23,866 bases of DNA from Bryobacterales bacterium (GTDB lineage: Bacteria > Acidobacteriota > Terriglobia > Bryobacterales > Bryobacteraceae). The stretch is from positions 1-23,866 of the forward strand of contig JAEUQE010000129.1 in NCBI GenBank assembly GCA_016789785.1. The letters are read 5' to 3'. Within the stretch, counting starts at the first letter, position 1. Each line of letters starts with the position of its first letter. Shown piece after piece: positions 15,068 through 23,414 of the stretch. The notes beneath the pieces were generated by a model. That model had not been told where the DNA came from. It did not search any database and was given only the letters and a program-made list of their open reading frames with translations. The position numbers and the translations under genes were made by a program.

Positions 15068-16273
15068 ATGAAACGCACAACAATCCCTGTCCTTGCACTG
15101 CTGCTGACCGGCGCGGGCTGCGCGAGGAAGACGATCCATGCCGGCGCGCCGGAGAAGGCGCCACTACCCGTCGTACGAGTGGACGAAGTGGCGGTGGTGG
15201 ACCGGACTTTGGAGATCCGGTCAAGCGGCATCGTGGAAGCAGCCTACACGGCACAGGTGAGCTTCGAGGCGGCAGGCAGAGTCGCCTCTGTTTCCGTGAG
15301 TGAGGGCGACGCCGTGAGTGCGGGCCGGGCGCTGGCTCAGCTCGTGGCGGCCGATTACCGCGAGGCGGTGAACGCGGCGCAGGGTCAGACGAAACAGGCG
15401 CAGGCGAATCTGGCCAAGGCGCAGGCAGGTGCTCGCCGGCAGGAGCGGCAGCAAGTGCTCGCCGCCACCCGCCAGGCCGAGGATGAGTACCGCCGGATGA
15501 AGTTCCTGTTTGATCGCGGCAGCCTTCCGGCGCTCGACTTCCGCAAGGTGGAAGCGGCATGGACTGCGGCGCGCGAACGGCTGGATGAAGTGGAGGAAGG
15601 TGTGCGGCGCGAGGATCGGGAGATAGCGCGCGCGGCGCTGCAACAGGCGCAGGCGCAGGAGCAGATCGCCCGTAAGCGGCTTTCCGACACCGTGCTGCAC
15701 GCGCCGATTTCGGGCTACATCAGCCGGCGGTCCGTGGAGCCGGGGGAGATGGTGTCGCCGGGTCTGCCGGTATTCGCGATCGCAAACATTGCGACTGTGA
15801 AGGTTCGCGCGGGCGTGCCCGAGGCCGAAGTGGGACGGGTAATGCGAGGGCAGCCAGTGCAGGTCCGTATCCCGGCGATGCCCGATTTGGAATGGACAGG
15901 AACGGTGGAGAGCGCGGGAATCGCGGCGGATGCGGAGTCGCGCACTTACATCGTGAAGATTCTGGTGACGAACCGCGATGAGCGATTGCGACCCGGCATG
16001 GTGGCTGAGATCGTGATTGCGACGAGTGATCGCATCTCGGCAGTCACCGTGCCTGGCGAAGCGATTGTTGCGGACGCATCGGGGGCGCCGCAGGTGTTCG
16101 TCTACGAGCCATCGTCGCGCATTGCGCACGTGCGGCGCGTGCGGACGGGACGGCCGGTCGGACAGCGCGTCGAGATCCAGAGCGGATTGAAGGCGGGTGA
16201 GAAGGTGGTGGTCGCGGGACAGCACAAACTGTTCGATGGCGCTGCGGTGGAAAGCAGGGAGGCCCAGCAATGA
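15068..16273 (+). CDS. RND efflux periplasmic adaptor (membrane fusion protein)
   Basis: A 401-residue HlyD/AcrA-type adaptor that links the inner-membrane RND pump to the outer-membrane channel. It begins with a signal segment (MKRTTIPVLALLLTGAGC); C18 could be lipid-anchored, although the lipobox TGAGC is atypical. A lipoyl half follows at about residues 65-105. A long helical hairpin runs at about 105-205 (QTKQAQANLAKAQ and ARAALQQAQAQEQIARKRL), then the second lipoyl half (VLHAPISGYISRRSVEPGEMV), a beta-barrel and the membrane-proximal domain. The ATG at 15068 gives the cleanest signal peptide; earlier in-frame ATGs overlap the decayed toxin-antitoxin region. Its stop overlaps the permease start (ATGA). 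Confidence 0.93.
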   Translation: MKRTTIPVLALLLTGAGCARKTIHAGAPEKAPLPVVRVDEVAVVDRTLEIRSSGIVEAAYTAQVSFEAAGRVASVSVSEGDAVSAGRALAQLVAADYREAVNAAQGQTKQAQANLAKAQAGARRQERQQVLAATRQAEDEYRRMKFLFDRGSLPALDFRKVEAAWTAARERLDEVEEGVRREDREIARAALQQAQAQEQIARKRLSDTVLHAPISGYISRRSVEPGEMVSPGLPVFAIANIATVKVRAGVPEAEVGRVMRGQPVQVRIPAMPDLEWTGTVESAGIAADAESRTYIVKILVTNRDERLRPGMVAEIVIATSDRISAVTVPGEAIVADASGAPQVFVYEPSSRIAHVRRVRTGRPVGQRVEIQSGLKAGEKVVVAGQHKLFDGAAVESREAQQ

Positions 16274-19200
16274 ACATCGTCAAGACATCGCTGCGGCATT
16301 CGCAAGTCACGTTGATTCTCACCTCCATGCTCTTCGCCGCGGGCGTATGGGCGCTGATGGTGATGCCACGCCGTGAAGATCCGAAGATCACGATCCGGAT
16401 TGGGCAAGTTGCGGCGCTGCTGCCAGGCGCAAGCGCGGAGGAAGTGGAGAATCAGTTGACGCGCCGGGTGGAAGAGCGGTTGTTCCGGTTCGCGGAAGTG
16501 CGCAAGGCGAAGACGTTCTCCACGTCGCGCCCGGGCATCATGATCATCAACGTGGAGTTGGAGAAGTGGGTGGAGCGGCCGGATGAGTTCTGGTCGAAGC
16601 TGCGGCACGACCTCAACGAGACCCGTATCCAGGGCCTTCCGGAACACACGTTGGGCCCGATTGTGGACGCGGAGTTCGGCGATACAGTGGCAGTGCTGCT
16701 CGCGATTCGGGGCAAGGCGCCGGACTATCGCGGACTGAAGGACGCGTCGGAACGGGTTGAAGCGCGGTTGCGGTCCATCCCGGCGGTTTCGCGCGTGAAG
16801 CGGTATGGCGAACAGCGTGAGCAGATTCAAGTGAGCAGTTCGCCGGAACGTTTTGCCGGTTACCGCGTACCGATTCCACAACTGATCGGCGCACTGCGCG
16901 GGCGCAACGCGACGCTCCAGTCCGGCAAGCTGGATACGCACGACACCGCAGTGCGGCTGGATGCGTCGGATCCGGTGCGCCGCGGCGACAATGTGCTCGA
17001 TACGATCGTGGGGACGTCGCGCGACGGGCGCACGGTGACGCTTGCGCAGATCGCGACCGCGGAGCATCGCTACCACGATCCTGACTTTCTCATTGCGATG
17101 AACGGCGATCCCTGCATCATTCTCTCGGTGGAGATGCAGGAGGGCAACAACATTGTTGACTTCGGCCGTGAGGTGCGCGGGAGGCTGGATGAGGCGCGGC
17201 AGGCGTTACCGGCCAGCATCACACTGGATGCGATTGCGGATCAGCCGAAGGTGGTGGAAGAGCGCATCGGGCACTTCCTGCGGGAGTTTGCGATCTCGAT
17301 CGGATCGGTGATTCTGGTGACGATGTTCTTGCTGCCGTTGCGTGTGGCGACCATTGCGGCGGTGGCGATTCCGGTGACGGTGGCATTCACATTCGCGCTG
17401 CTGCGGGCGATTGGCATTGAACTTCATCAGGTGTCGATTGCGGGACTGATCGTGGTGCTCGGCATGGTGGTGGATGATGCGATCGTGATCGCGGACAACT
17501 ACGTGGATCTTCTCGATCGCGGGTTGAGCCGGGCAGAGGCCGCATGGCGCTGCGCGAGCGATCTGGCGGTGCCGGTGCTGGCGGCGACTTTGACGATTGT
17601 TGCATCGTTTCTTCCGCTGGTTCTGGTCAGCGGCTCCGTGGGCGAATTCATTCTTGCTTTGCCGGTGGCGGTGGCAGTGGCGCTGGCGGTTTCCTATGTG
17701 GTGGCCATGCTGCTGACACCGCTGCTGTGCCGCTACTTCATACACAAGGGTCTGCATCACAACGGGGAATCGCGGCGCGGATTGCTTGATGTGATGCAGT
17801 CACTTTATGGCGTGGCGATTCGTCAGGCGATGCGGCACAAGTACGCAAGCATCGGGCTCGGCGTGGCGACGTTCGTGATTGGCGTGTGGATGGTGACAAG
17901 GTTGCCCGAGCGGTTCTTTCCAACGGCGGAGCGCGATCAGTTCGTGATCGATATCTGGCAGCCGGAGGGGACCCGGATAGAAGCCACGCGCGTCACGGCG
18001 CGGCGTATTGAGAAGCACCTTGCGGCGATTCCGGAGATTCGCGACTACACGACATTTCTCGGGGCCAGCGCGCCGCGGTTCTACTACAACGTGGATCCGC
18101 AGCAGCCATCGCCGAGCTATGCGCAGATCCTGGTCAACACGCGATCGGCGGAGAGAACGCCCGGTCTGGTTTACAGGCTGCGGGGCGAACTGGATGCGCT
18201 TTGTCCCGAGGCGCGGGTGCTGGTGAAAGAACTCGAACAGGGCGATGTGATTTCGGCGCCCATTGAAGTTCGCATCACAGGGGACGACGTTGCGCGGTTG
18301 CGCACGGCAGCACGCGAGGTGGAGAAGATCCTGGCGGCGGACCGGCGGCTGGAGTATGTGCATCATGACTACCGCGAGAATGTTTGGACCACGCGCGTGG
18401 TGGTGGAGCAGCAGCTCGCCAACAGGCTTGGGGTGACCAACGCCGACATCGCACGGCAGCTTCAGGGCGGATTCGATGGCATGCCGGTGAGCACGGTGTG
18501 GGATGGCAAGGATCCCGTGGATCTGGTGTTGCGGCTGGATGCGGGGAAGCGGTCGGTATTCGAGGATGTCGGCGACAGCTACGTGGAGTCGCCGGTGACA
18601 GGTGTGCGCGTGCCGCTGCGGTCAGTGGCGCGGTTGGAACCGAAGTGGGAGGAGGCGAGAATTGTGCGGCGCAACGGAGTCCGCACGATCACGGTGAGGG
18701 CGCATCCGAAGCACGGGGAGTTGGCGTCGACGGCGTTGATGGACGCCAAGCACAAGATCGGAGCGCTGCCACTGCCCGCGGGCTATGCGATCCACTACGG
18801 CGGCGAGGAAGAGACGCAGAACGAAACCTTCGATGAGATGAAAGCCGCGATGGTGGTGAGCCTGGCGGGGATCTTCGTGATCCTGCTTATTCAATTTCGC
18901 AATGGAGTGGATCCGCTGGTGGTGATGATGTCGATTCCGCTGTCGCTGCCGGGTGCGGCGGCAGGCTTGATGCTGACGGGCAATCCGTTCGGCTTCACGG
19001 CGTTTCTCGGGCTGGTGAGTCTGACAGGTGTGGTGGTTCGCAATGCGATCATCCTGGTCGATTACATACGCGAAAAGACGGCGGAGGGCATGCCGCTGGA
19101 AGAAGCGGCGCGGGAGGCCGGAGCGCGGAGACTGAGGCCGGTGTTTCTGACAAGCGCGGCGGCGGCGGTGGGCGTGACGCCGATGATTCTTTCGGGGTCG

Positions 19201-19314
19201 GCGTTGTGGTCGCCGCTGGCAAGCGTGCTCGCTGTCGGATTGATGTCGTCTATGGTGTTCACGCTGGTTCTGATTCCTGTTGTGTATGTCGTCGTGGGAG
19301 GACGTCATGCGTAG
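16270..19314 (+). CDS. RND efflux permease (HAE/AcrB-type)
   Basis: A 1014-residue inner-membrane proton antiporter exporting hydrophobic compounds through the adaptor and outer-membrane factor. The first membrane helix is at about 10-32, followed by the porter domain; the helix 4 signature GMVVDDAIVIADN carries D402 and D403 of the proton relay. The DD pair (rather than the VDG of metal pumps) points to the HAE drug/solvent type. In the helix 10 signature GVVVRNAIILVDY the position usually taken by Lys is Arg924. The substrate cannot be read from sequence. It overlaps the adaptor by 4 bases and the outer-membrane factor by 8 bases, so all three are translated together. Confidence 0.96.
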   Translation: MNIVKTSLRHSQVTLILTSMLFAAGVWALMVMPRREDPKITIRIGQVAALLPGASAEEVENQLTRRVEERLFRFAEVRKAKTFSTSRPGIMIINVELEKWVERPDEFWSKLRHDLNETRIQGLPEHTLGPIVDAEFGDTVAVLLAIRGKAPDYRGLKDASERVEARLRSIPAVSRVKRYGEQREQIQVSSSPERFAGYRVPIPQLIGALRGRNATLQSGKLDTHDTAVRLDASDPVRRGDNVLDTIVGTSRDGRTVTLAQIATAEHRYHDPDFLIAMNGDPCIILSVEMQEGNNIVDFGREVRGRLDEARQALPASITLDAIADQPKVVEERIGHFLREFAISIGSVILVTMFLLPLRVATIAAVAIPVTVAFTFALLRAIGIELHQVSIAGLIVVLGMVVDDAIVIADNYVDLLDRGLSRAEAAWRCASDLAVPVLAATLTIVASFLPLVLVSGSVGEFILALPVAVAVALAVSYVVAMLLTPLLCRYFIHKGLHHNGESRRGLLDVMQSLYGVAIRQAMRHKYASIGLGVATFVIGVWMVTRLPERFFPTAERDQFVIDIWQPEGTRIEATRVTARRIEKHLAAIPEIRDYTTFLGASAPRFYYNVDPQQPSPSYAQILVNTRSAERTPGLVYRLRGELDALCPEARVLVKELEQGDVISAPIEVRITGDDVARLRTAAREVEKILAADRRLEYVHHDYRENVWTTRVVVEQQLANRLGVTNADIARQLQGGFDGMPVSTVWDGKDPVDLVLRLDAGKRSVFEDVGDSYVESPVTGVRVPLRSVARLEPKWEEARIVRRNGVRTITVRAHPKHGELASTALMDAKHKIGALPLPAGYAIHYGGEEETQNETFDEMKAAMVVSLAGIFVILLIQFRNGVDPLVVMMSIPLSLPGAAAGLMLTGNPFGFTAFLGLVSLTGVVVRNAIILVDYIREKTAEGMPLEEAAREAGARRLRPVFLTSAAAAVGVTPMILSGSALWSPLASVLAVGLMSSMVFTLVLIPVVYVVVGGRHA

Positions 19315-20626
19315 TTTCCTTTTGATTTCGCTGGCCGCGGCAACCCTCTGCCATGCGGCCGGCCCGCGCGCACTTACGTTGGACGAAGCGATCGTCACGG
19401 CACAGAAGAGCAATCGCGGACTGCGTCTGGCTCGTCTGCGGGTGAAAGAGATGGAGTATCGTTCCCGGGGAGTGCGCGCGGATCTTTATCCGAAGCTGAG
19501 CACCAGTGGATACGCGATGGGTCTGCTGAACCGGCAGCGTGTGGCGATTCCGGCAGGTTCGCTTGGAACATATCCGTCGACCGGTGCGCTGCCAGGCGAG
19601 GAGATCCTGATTGATCAAGGCTCGCGCGGACTGCTGTTCACACAGACGACGCTGGCACAACCGCTCACACAGTTGTGGAAGGTGCGGGAGGCAGCGCGGA
19701 TCGCTGCGTTGGACGGGCAGATCGCACAGGTGGAGCAGCAACGAGGAGAGAATGACGTGCGGCTTGCGGTGACGCAGATCTACTTCGGCATTCTGATGGC
19801 GGAGGAGCAGGTGCGGGCGGCGGAAGCAGCGAGGGTTGCGGCGGAATCGGCCGTGAAGGAAGCGTCTGTTGCGGTGGAGGCATCGGCGGTGTTGCCTGGC
19901 GTGCGCATGCAGGCCGAGGCGCTGCTTGAATCGGCACGGCATGCGAAGCGTCAAGCCGAGTTGCAGGGAGCGGATCTGCGCATGGAGTTGAACGAGATGC
20001 TGGCTGCGCCTCTCGATACGGAGTGGACGCTCGAGCGGCCTGCGGCGCCCGCGAGTCTGCCTGTTTATGAGCAACTGCTCGCGTCGGCGTATGAGTCGAG
20101 TGAGGAGCTACGGTCGGCGAAGGCGAGCATTGACAAGGCGCGTGCGGCGGTGCGGTTGGCACGGCTCGACTATGTGCCGGATGTGTCGGCATTCGTGCAG
20201 CATGCCTATCAGGCGGGCGTGCCGCTGCTTGCGCGCAACAATGGCGCGGCGGGCTTCAAAGTGGATTGGACGATCTTCGACGGGGGCAAGCGCCGTTCGG
20301 CAATGCAGGAGCGCGAGACCGCAGTGGAGCAGGCTGAGGAGAATCTGCGGCGTGTGCGTGACCGGATTGCCGTGGATCTGCGAAAGGCGATGCACAAGCA
20401 GGAGCGGCTGAAGGCGCAGGCGAGCGCGGCGGAGCAGGCATTGCGAGCGAAGACGGAAGCGGATCGCGTGGCGGGCGATCAGTTGGAGGCTCAGGTGAGC
20501 ACAGCGGCGAAACGCGCGGAGGCGGCGGCAGAGCTTGCACGAGTACGGGCGGAGTTGCTGGTGGTTCAGATGGGCGAGCATCTGAATTCGGCCGAAGTGA
20601 GCCGGATTGCGGGGTTGAAACAATGA
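19307..20626 (+). CDS. TolC-like outer-membrane efflux protein
   Basis: A 439-residue outer-membrane factor completing the tripartite pump. A signal peptide covers about residues 1-19 (MRSFLLISLAAATLCHA). Two repeated halves follow, each beginning with a helical stretch (LTLDEAIVTAQKSNRGLRLARLRV and VYEQLLASAYESSEELRSAKASI) and containing a beta-barrel strand pair (RADLYPKLSTSGY, LDYVPDVSAFVQHAY), then long coiled-coil helices rich in Ala, Glu and Arg. WTIFDGGKRR near residue 325 is a common OMF motif. The ATG at 19307, inside the end of the permease gene, opens on the signal peptide; an ATG nine codons earlier does not. It overlaps the following kinase-like gene by ATGA. Confidence 0.93.
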   Translation: MRSFLLISLAAATLCHAAGPRALTLDEAIVTAQKSNRGLRLARLRVKEMEYRSRGVRADLYPKLSTSGYAMGLLNRQRVAIPAGSLGTYPSTGALPGEEILIDQGSRGLLFTQTTLAQPLTQLWKVREAARIAALDGQIAQVEQQRGENDVRLAVTQIYFGILMAEEQVRAAEAARVAAESAVKEASVAVEASAVLPGVRMQAEALLESARHAKRQAELQGADLRMELNEMLAAPLDTEWTLERPAAPASLPVYEQLLASAYESSEELRSAKASIDKARAAVRLARLDYVPDVSAFVQHAYQAGVPLLARNNGAAGFKVDWTIFDGGKRRSAMQERETAVEQAEENLRRVRDRIAVDLRKAMHKQERLKAQASAAEQALRAKTEADRVAGDQLEAQVSTAAKRAEAAAELARVRAELLVVQMGEHLNSAEVSRIAGLKQ

Positions 20627-21942
20627 GACGCGCTCTTCCACTGCCGGGATTTCGCGATCGTTGGAAGCTTCCTTCGAGCGAAGTGTTCGGGTCCGGGTCG
20701 TTGAATGCCGCGGGTTGGACGCTGATCGCGTTCGGCGTCGTGTCCCTGGTGATGCGGCTTCCCGGAGAGGATGGGCTGCGTGCACCGGGGCAGATGCTGT
20801 TTGAGTTCGGGGCACAGGCGGGGCTTGGGCTACTTGCGTTGATCGCGCAGCGGGTTCCCGCGCTGCAACAGCGTCCGAAGCTGGTATGGGCAGGGCTGGT
20901 GCTGGCGGCGAGTGTGGCGGTGCTTGTCTCGACGTTTGGATTCGCATCGCCGGCGGATGTGTACCACTACGGTCCTGGAGAGCTGGCGCTGGTGATTGTG
21001 GCAGCCGCCGCGCTGAGTCCTTTCGAGCCCAAGCACGTGGGCGCGATCGGCGTTGTGGTGACACTGATGCAGTACGCGACGGCGCGGTGGATGCGCGATG
21101 CAGAGAGGCTCGCCACGAGTGACTACGATCTGTTCCAAGCTTCGTCATTATTGATGAACGTGTGTCTTGCGGTGGTGATTTCGGAAGTCTTGCGGAGGGG
21201 CCGGGCTTCCGAACGCATGTTGCTGGAGAATGTGATGGAGGGGCGCATGCGTTCGCTCCTTTCCGAGGGGAGCGCGTCGTTCAGCCGGTTTGCCGCGGCA
21301 ATGAGTCACGAGTTGAACTCGCCGCTGGGGGTGATCCGCAGTTCGGCGGACACGTTGGCTTGTCTGGACGGGCGTGGCGAACGCGGAGAGATGAGAGAGG
21401 AGTTGCTGAGCGCGATCCGGAAGTCGTGCGGCCGGATGCATGAAGCGATTGTGTTGATGCAGCGATACACGCAGCTCGACCGGGCGGAGGTGGGCTGGGT
21501 GGATATGGCTGAAGTGGTTGCCGACGTGCTTGCGTTGCAGCGGGGCACTCATCCTGGCATTCGCATTGCAGTGGAGGGCGAGTCCCATTGGGGTCTGATG
21601 GGGCGCCGTGGACACCTCTCGACGATGCTGCATGCGGTGCTTGGCAAGGCGGTGGAATCGTCGATTGGCTCGGTGCTGGTGTGTGTGTCGGAACGGGGCG
21701 TGGTGGTGCAGACCGATGGAGCGATGGTGCAGGAGGCGTCGCGGGTGGAGATTGATCCTGCGTTCGCGGAGCGCGGCTCCCGGATTTCCACGGCGAACTG
21801 GGATTTGTTCGCAGCGCGGCAGATCGCGCGGCAGCACGGGGGCGAGTTGACCGTGTTCGCGACCAGGCAAGGGGCGTTTACTCAGGCGCAGATTGAGTTG
21901 CGGCTGGAGCCGAAGGCGGAGCCGTGTTCCGCGGGCGATTGA
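20623..21942 (+). CDS. Membrane histidine-kinase-like protein with degenerate ATPase domain
   Basis: A 439-residue protein with an N-terminal membrane domain of about five or six helices (for example AAGWTLIAFGVVSLVM, GLGLLALIAQ, LVWAGLVLAASVAVLV, ALVIVAAAAL, LMNVCLAVVI) and a cytoplasmic part. The dimerisation/phospho-acceptor motif AAAMSHELNSPLGVI, with H229, is intact. The ATP-binding domain is not. In the N-box (LHAVLGKAVESS) the Mg-binding Asn is K342. No DxGxG motif is visible, and the GTGLGL box is replaced by ISTANWDLFAA, although the HGG and the closing strand remain. It may be a pseudokinase or a sensor that passes signals without autophosphorylating. No response regulator lies next to it. 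The start overlaps the OMF stop by 4 bases, so it is made with the pump. Confidence 0.85.
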   Translation: MRRALPLPGFRDRWKLPSSEVFGSGSLNAAGWTLIAFGVVSLVMRLPGEDGLRAPGQMLFEFGAQAGLGLLALIAQRVPALQQRPKLVWAGLVLAASVAVLVSTFGFASPADVYHYGPGELALVIVAAAALSPFEPKHVGAIGVVVTLMQYATARWMRDAERLATSDYDLFQASSLLMNVCLAVVISEVLRRGRASERMLLENVMEGRMRSLLSEGSASFSRFAAAMSHELNSPLGVIRSSADTLACLDGRGERGEMREELLSAIRKSCGRMHEAIVLMQRYTQLDRAEVGWVDMAEVVADVLALQRGTHPGIRIAVEGESHWGLMGRRGHLSTMLHAVLGKAVESSIGSVLVCVSERGVVVQTDGAMVQEASRVEIDPAFAERGSRISTANWDLFAARQIARQHGGELTVFATRQGAFTQAQIELRLEPKAEPCSAGD

Positions 21943-22024
21943 AATGATTGGAGGCCTTTTCGCTGGCGCGCACGGTAGACTCAGGCTTGTGGTTGCGGCT
22001 CGACAGAGTTGGAGGAGGGGCGAA

Positions 22025-22615
22025 GTGAGCGAGGCATGGGTCAGATTCCGGAAGAGCATGGCGGCTGGCTTTGAGCAATGGCACGACGGAGTAGGCTACG
22101 ACCTGGACGCGCTACCTGGAATGACTGCGGAGGAGCGCAATTCTGTCTCGCGGGAGATTCGCATGCGACTGGCCAACGCGGGCCGCGCGCCGGACTGGCG
22201 CGATATGGAGGCTGCTGACGCATTGGGGTTGACCGACTGTCTTGAGGCGCTGCGGGAGCACGGCGACGCGGAAGTGCGGCTGCGCGCGGCACGGTACTTG
22301 GGTGAGGCGGACGAAGTGGAGAGCGCTTTGTGCGAGGCGCTTCGGGGGGAAGACGCCTCTGCGGCTTCGCAGGCGCTCGATTCAGTCTCCGAGTATCCTT
22401 CCGGGCGCGTGCGGCAGGCAGTGATTGCATTGCTGAAGCGAGTGGATGAGAACTTTGTCAACGCCGGCTTCGTGGCACTGGAGGTTTTCGGAGGCGTGGC
22501 GGATGCAATGACAGAACGGCCGTTTCTCTTCGAGGTACAAGAGCAGGGGCCGGACGGACCGCTGATGGATCGGCTGATCGCTCGGGTGAGTGGCAGCGGA
22601 AAGTCGCGGGATTGA
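22025..22615 (+). CDS. Small HEAT-like repeat protein
   Basis: A 196-residue soluble protein. The GTG at 22025 is preferred because GGAGGAGGGG sits at 22011-22020, 5-9 bases upstream; an ATG at 21944, two bases after the kinase-like gene, lacks a ribosome-binding site. Its middle is HEAT-like: DWRDMEAADALGLTDCLEAL, EHGDAEVRLRAARYLGEADEVESAL and YPSGRVRQAVIALLKRV. Helices of this kind mediate protein contacts. The closing 40 residues do not show repeats. The function is unknown. Being 82 bases behind the kinase-like gene on the same strand, it may belong to the pump operon. Confidence 0.75.
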   Translation: MSEAWVRFRKSMAAGFEQWHDGVGYDLDALPGMTAEERNSVSREIRMRLANAGRAPDWRDMEAADALGLTDCLEALREHGDAEVRLRAARYLGEADEVESALCEALRGEDASAASQALDSVSEYPSGRVRQAVIALLKRVDENFVNAGFVALEVFGGVADAMTERPFLFEVQEQGPDGPLMDRLIARVSGSGKSRD

Positions 22616-22879
22616 AGGATCCTCATCGTGACAAAACGCCACCGAATCGCGCGGGAGACTCGGACCTTGTTGTTGCGCCGGTGGTTTCGAAAGGACTGGA
22701 GGTTGCAGTTACGCCCAGCCCTTCGAGGTAGACTGCAAGGACGCTGAATCCCGAAGAAATTGGTGCAGGCAAACCGCCGTATCGCCTCGATCGCAAGCCC
22801 CCGGAAGGCGCGAGCCCGTTGCAATTCCCAAGCATGGAACCAAGTTCGAATCCTTCTCGATCGCCCAGGTAAAAACGAA
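22616..22879. other. Intergenic stretch without a gene
   Basis: No start with a ribosome-binding site and no family resemblance was found on either strand. At 22788-22867 there is a faint tRNA-like outline (TTCGAAT loop and CCA), but the stems do not pair. The promoter of the DUF1569 gene begins at its right end. Confidence 0.5.
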
Positions 22880-22908
22880 TTGATGCTCAAGGATGGATAG
22901 GTTACACT
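22880..22908 (+). promoter_or_regulatory. Sigma-70-type promoter for a leaderless DUF1569 mRNA
   Basis: TTGATG at 22880-22885 and TACACT at 22903-22908 are separated by exactly 17 bases; each matches the consensus at four of six positions. The expected start of transcription, about 22915, falls next to the ATG at 22917, so the message would have almost no leader. This explains the absence of a ribosome-binding site. Confidence 0.45.
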
Positions 22909-22916
22909 TGCCGGTG

Positions 22917-23378
22917 ATGCCGCTGGCAAGCCTCTCCGATCCGGCGAAAGCCGCCGAAATCCGCGGCCGCATCGTGCGTCTGCGCCCCGATTCGCCGCGC
23001 CAATGGGGCCGGATGACTCCACAGCAGATGATGTGTCATCTCACCGACAGCTATCTCAGCGTGATGGGACTCCGCGGCACTCCGCCAGTAAGCCGGCAGA
23101 GTAAGATCATCAAGTGGCTGGCTCTGTATCTTCCTCTACCCTGGATGAAGGGAGTTCCCACTCGCGACGAAGTCGACCAGGAGAAAGGCGGAACGGCCCC
23201 ATCCACCGATTTCGAGGCCGACCGCCGTAAACTCCTGGCCGTCCTCGACCGCTACACCGCCAGCACCCGAGACTTCTCGTTTCGCGAGCATCCCATCTTC
23301 GGCGCCATGTCGGACTGGGAGTGGATGCGCTGGGGATACCTCCATCCCGACCATCATCTGCGGCAATTCGGATTGTGA
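22917..23378 (+). CDS. DUF1569 (DinB-superfamily) protein
   Basis: A 153-residue soluble protein of the four-helix DinB/DUF1569 type. The family landmarks are RLRPDSPRQWGRMTPQQMMCHL near the start and a C-terminal YLHPDHHLRQFG. H41, H143 and H147 correspond to the metal-binding triad of DinB-like enzymes; some relatives are thiol-dependent transferases, but no substrate can be assigned. Two starts are possible, ATG 22893 and ATG 22917; the latter fits the promoter at 22880-22908 and the usual family N-terminus. It is followed after 36 bases by an ECF sigma factor gene on the same strand. Confidence 0.85.
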   Translation: MPLASLSDPAKAAEIRGRIVRLRPDSPRQWGRMTPQQMMCHLTDSYLSVMGLRGTPPVSRQSKIIKWLALYLPLPWMKGVPTRDEVDQEKGGTAPSTDFEADRRKLLAVLDRYTASTRDFSFREHPIFGAMSDWEWMRWGYLHPDHHLRQFGL

Positions 23379-23414
23379 GTTGAAACAAAACCGCCCCTTC
23401 GTGGTACCTACACC

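Noticed and set aside
15221..16270. A 349-codon minus-strand frame opposite the efflux adaptor, and similar frames opposite the permease and kinase-like genes
   Set aside because: All are His/Arg-rich antisense shadows of clear genes.
22788..22867. A tRNA-like outline ending in CCA with a TTCGAAT loop
   Set aside because: The T-stem does not pair (at least three mismatches), and no proper D-arm or anticodon arm can be folded.
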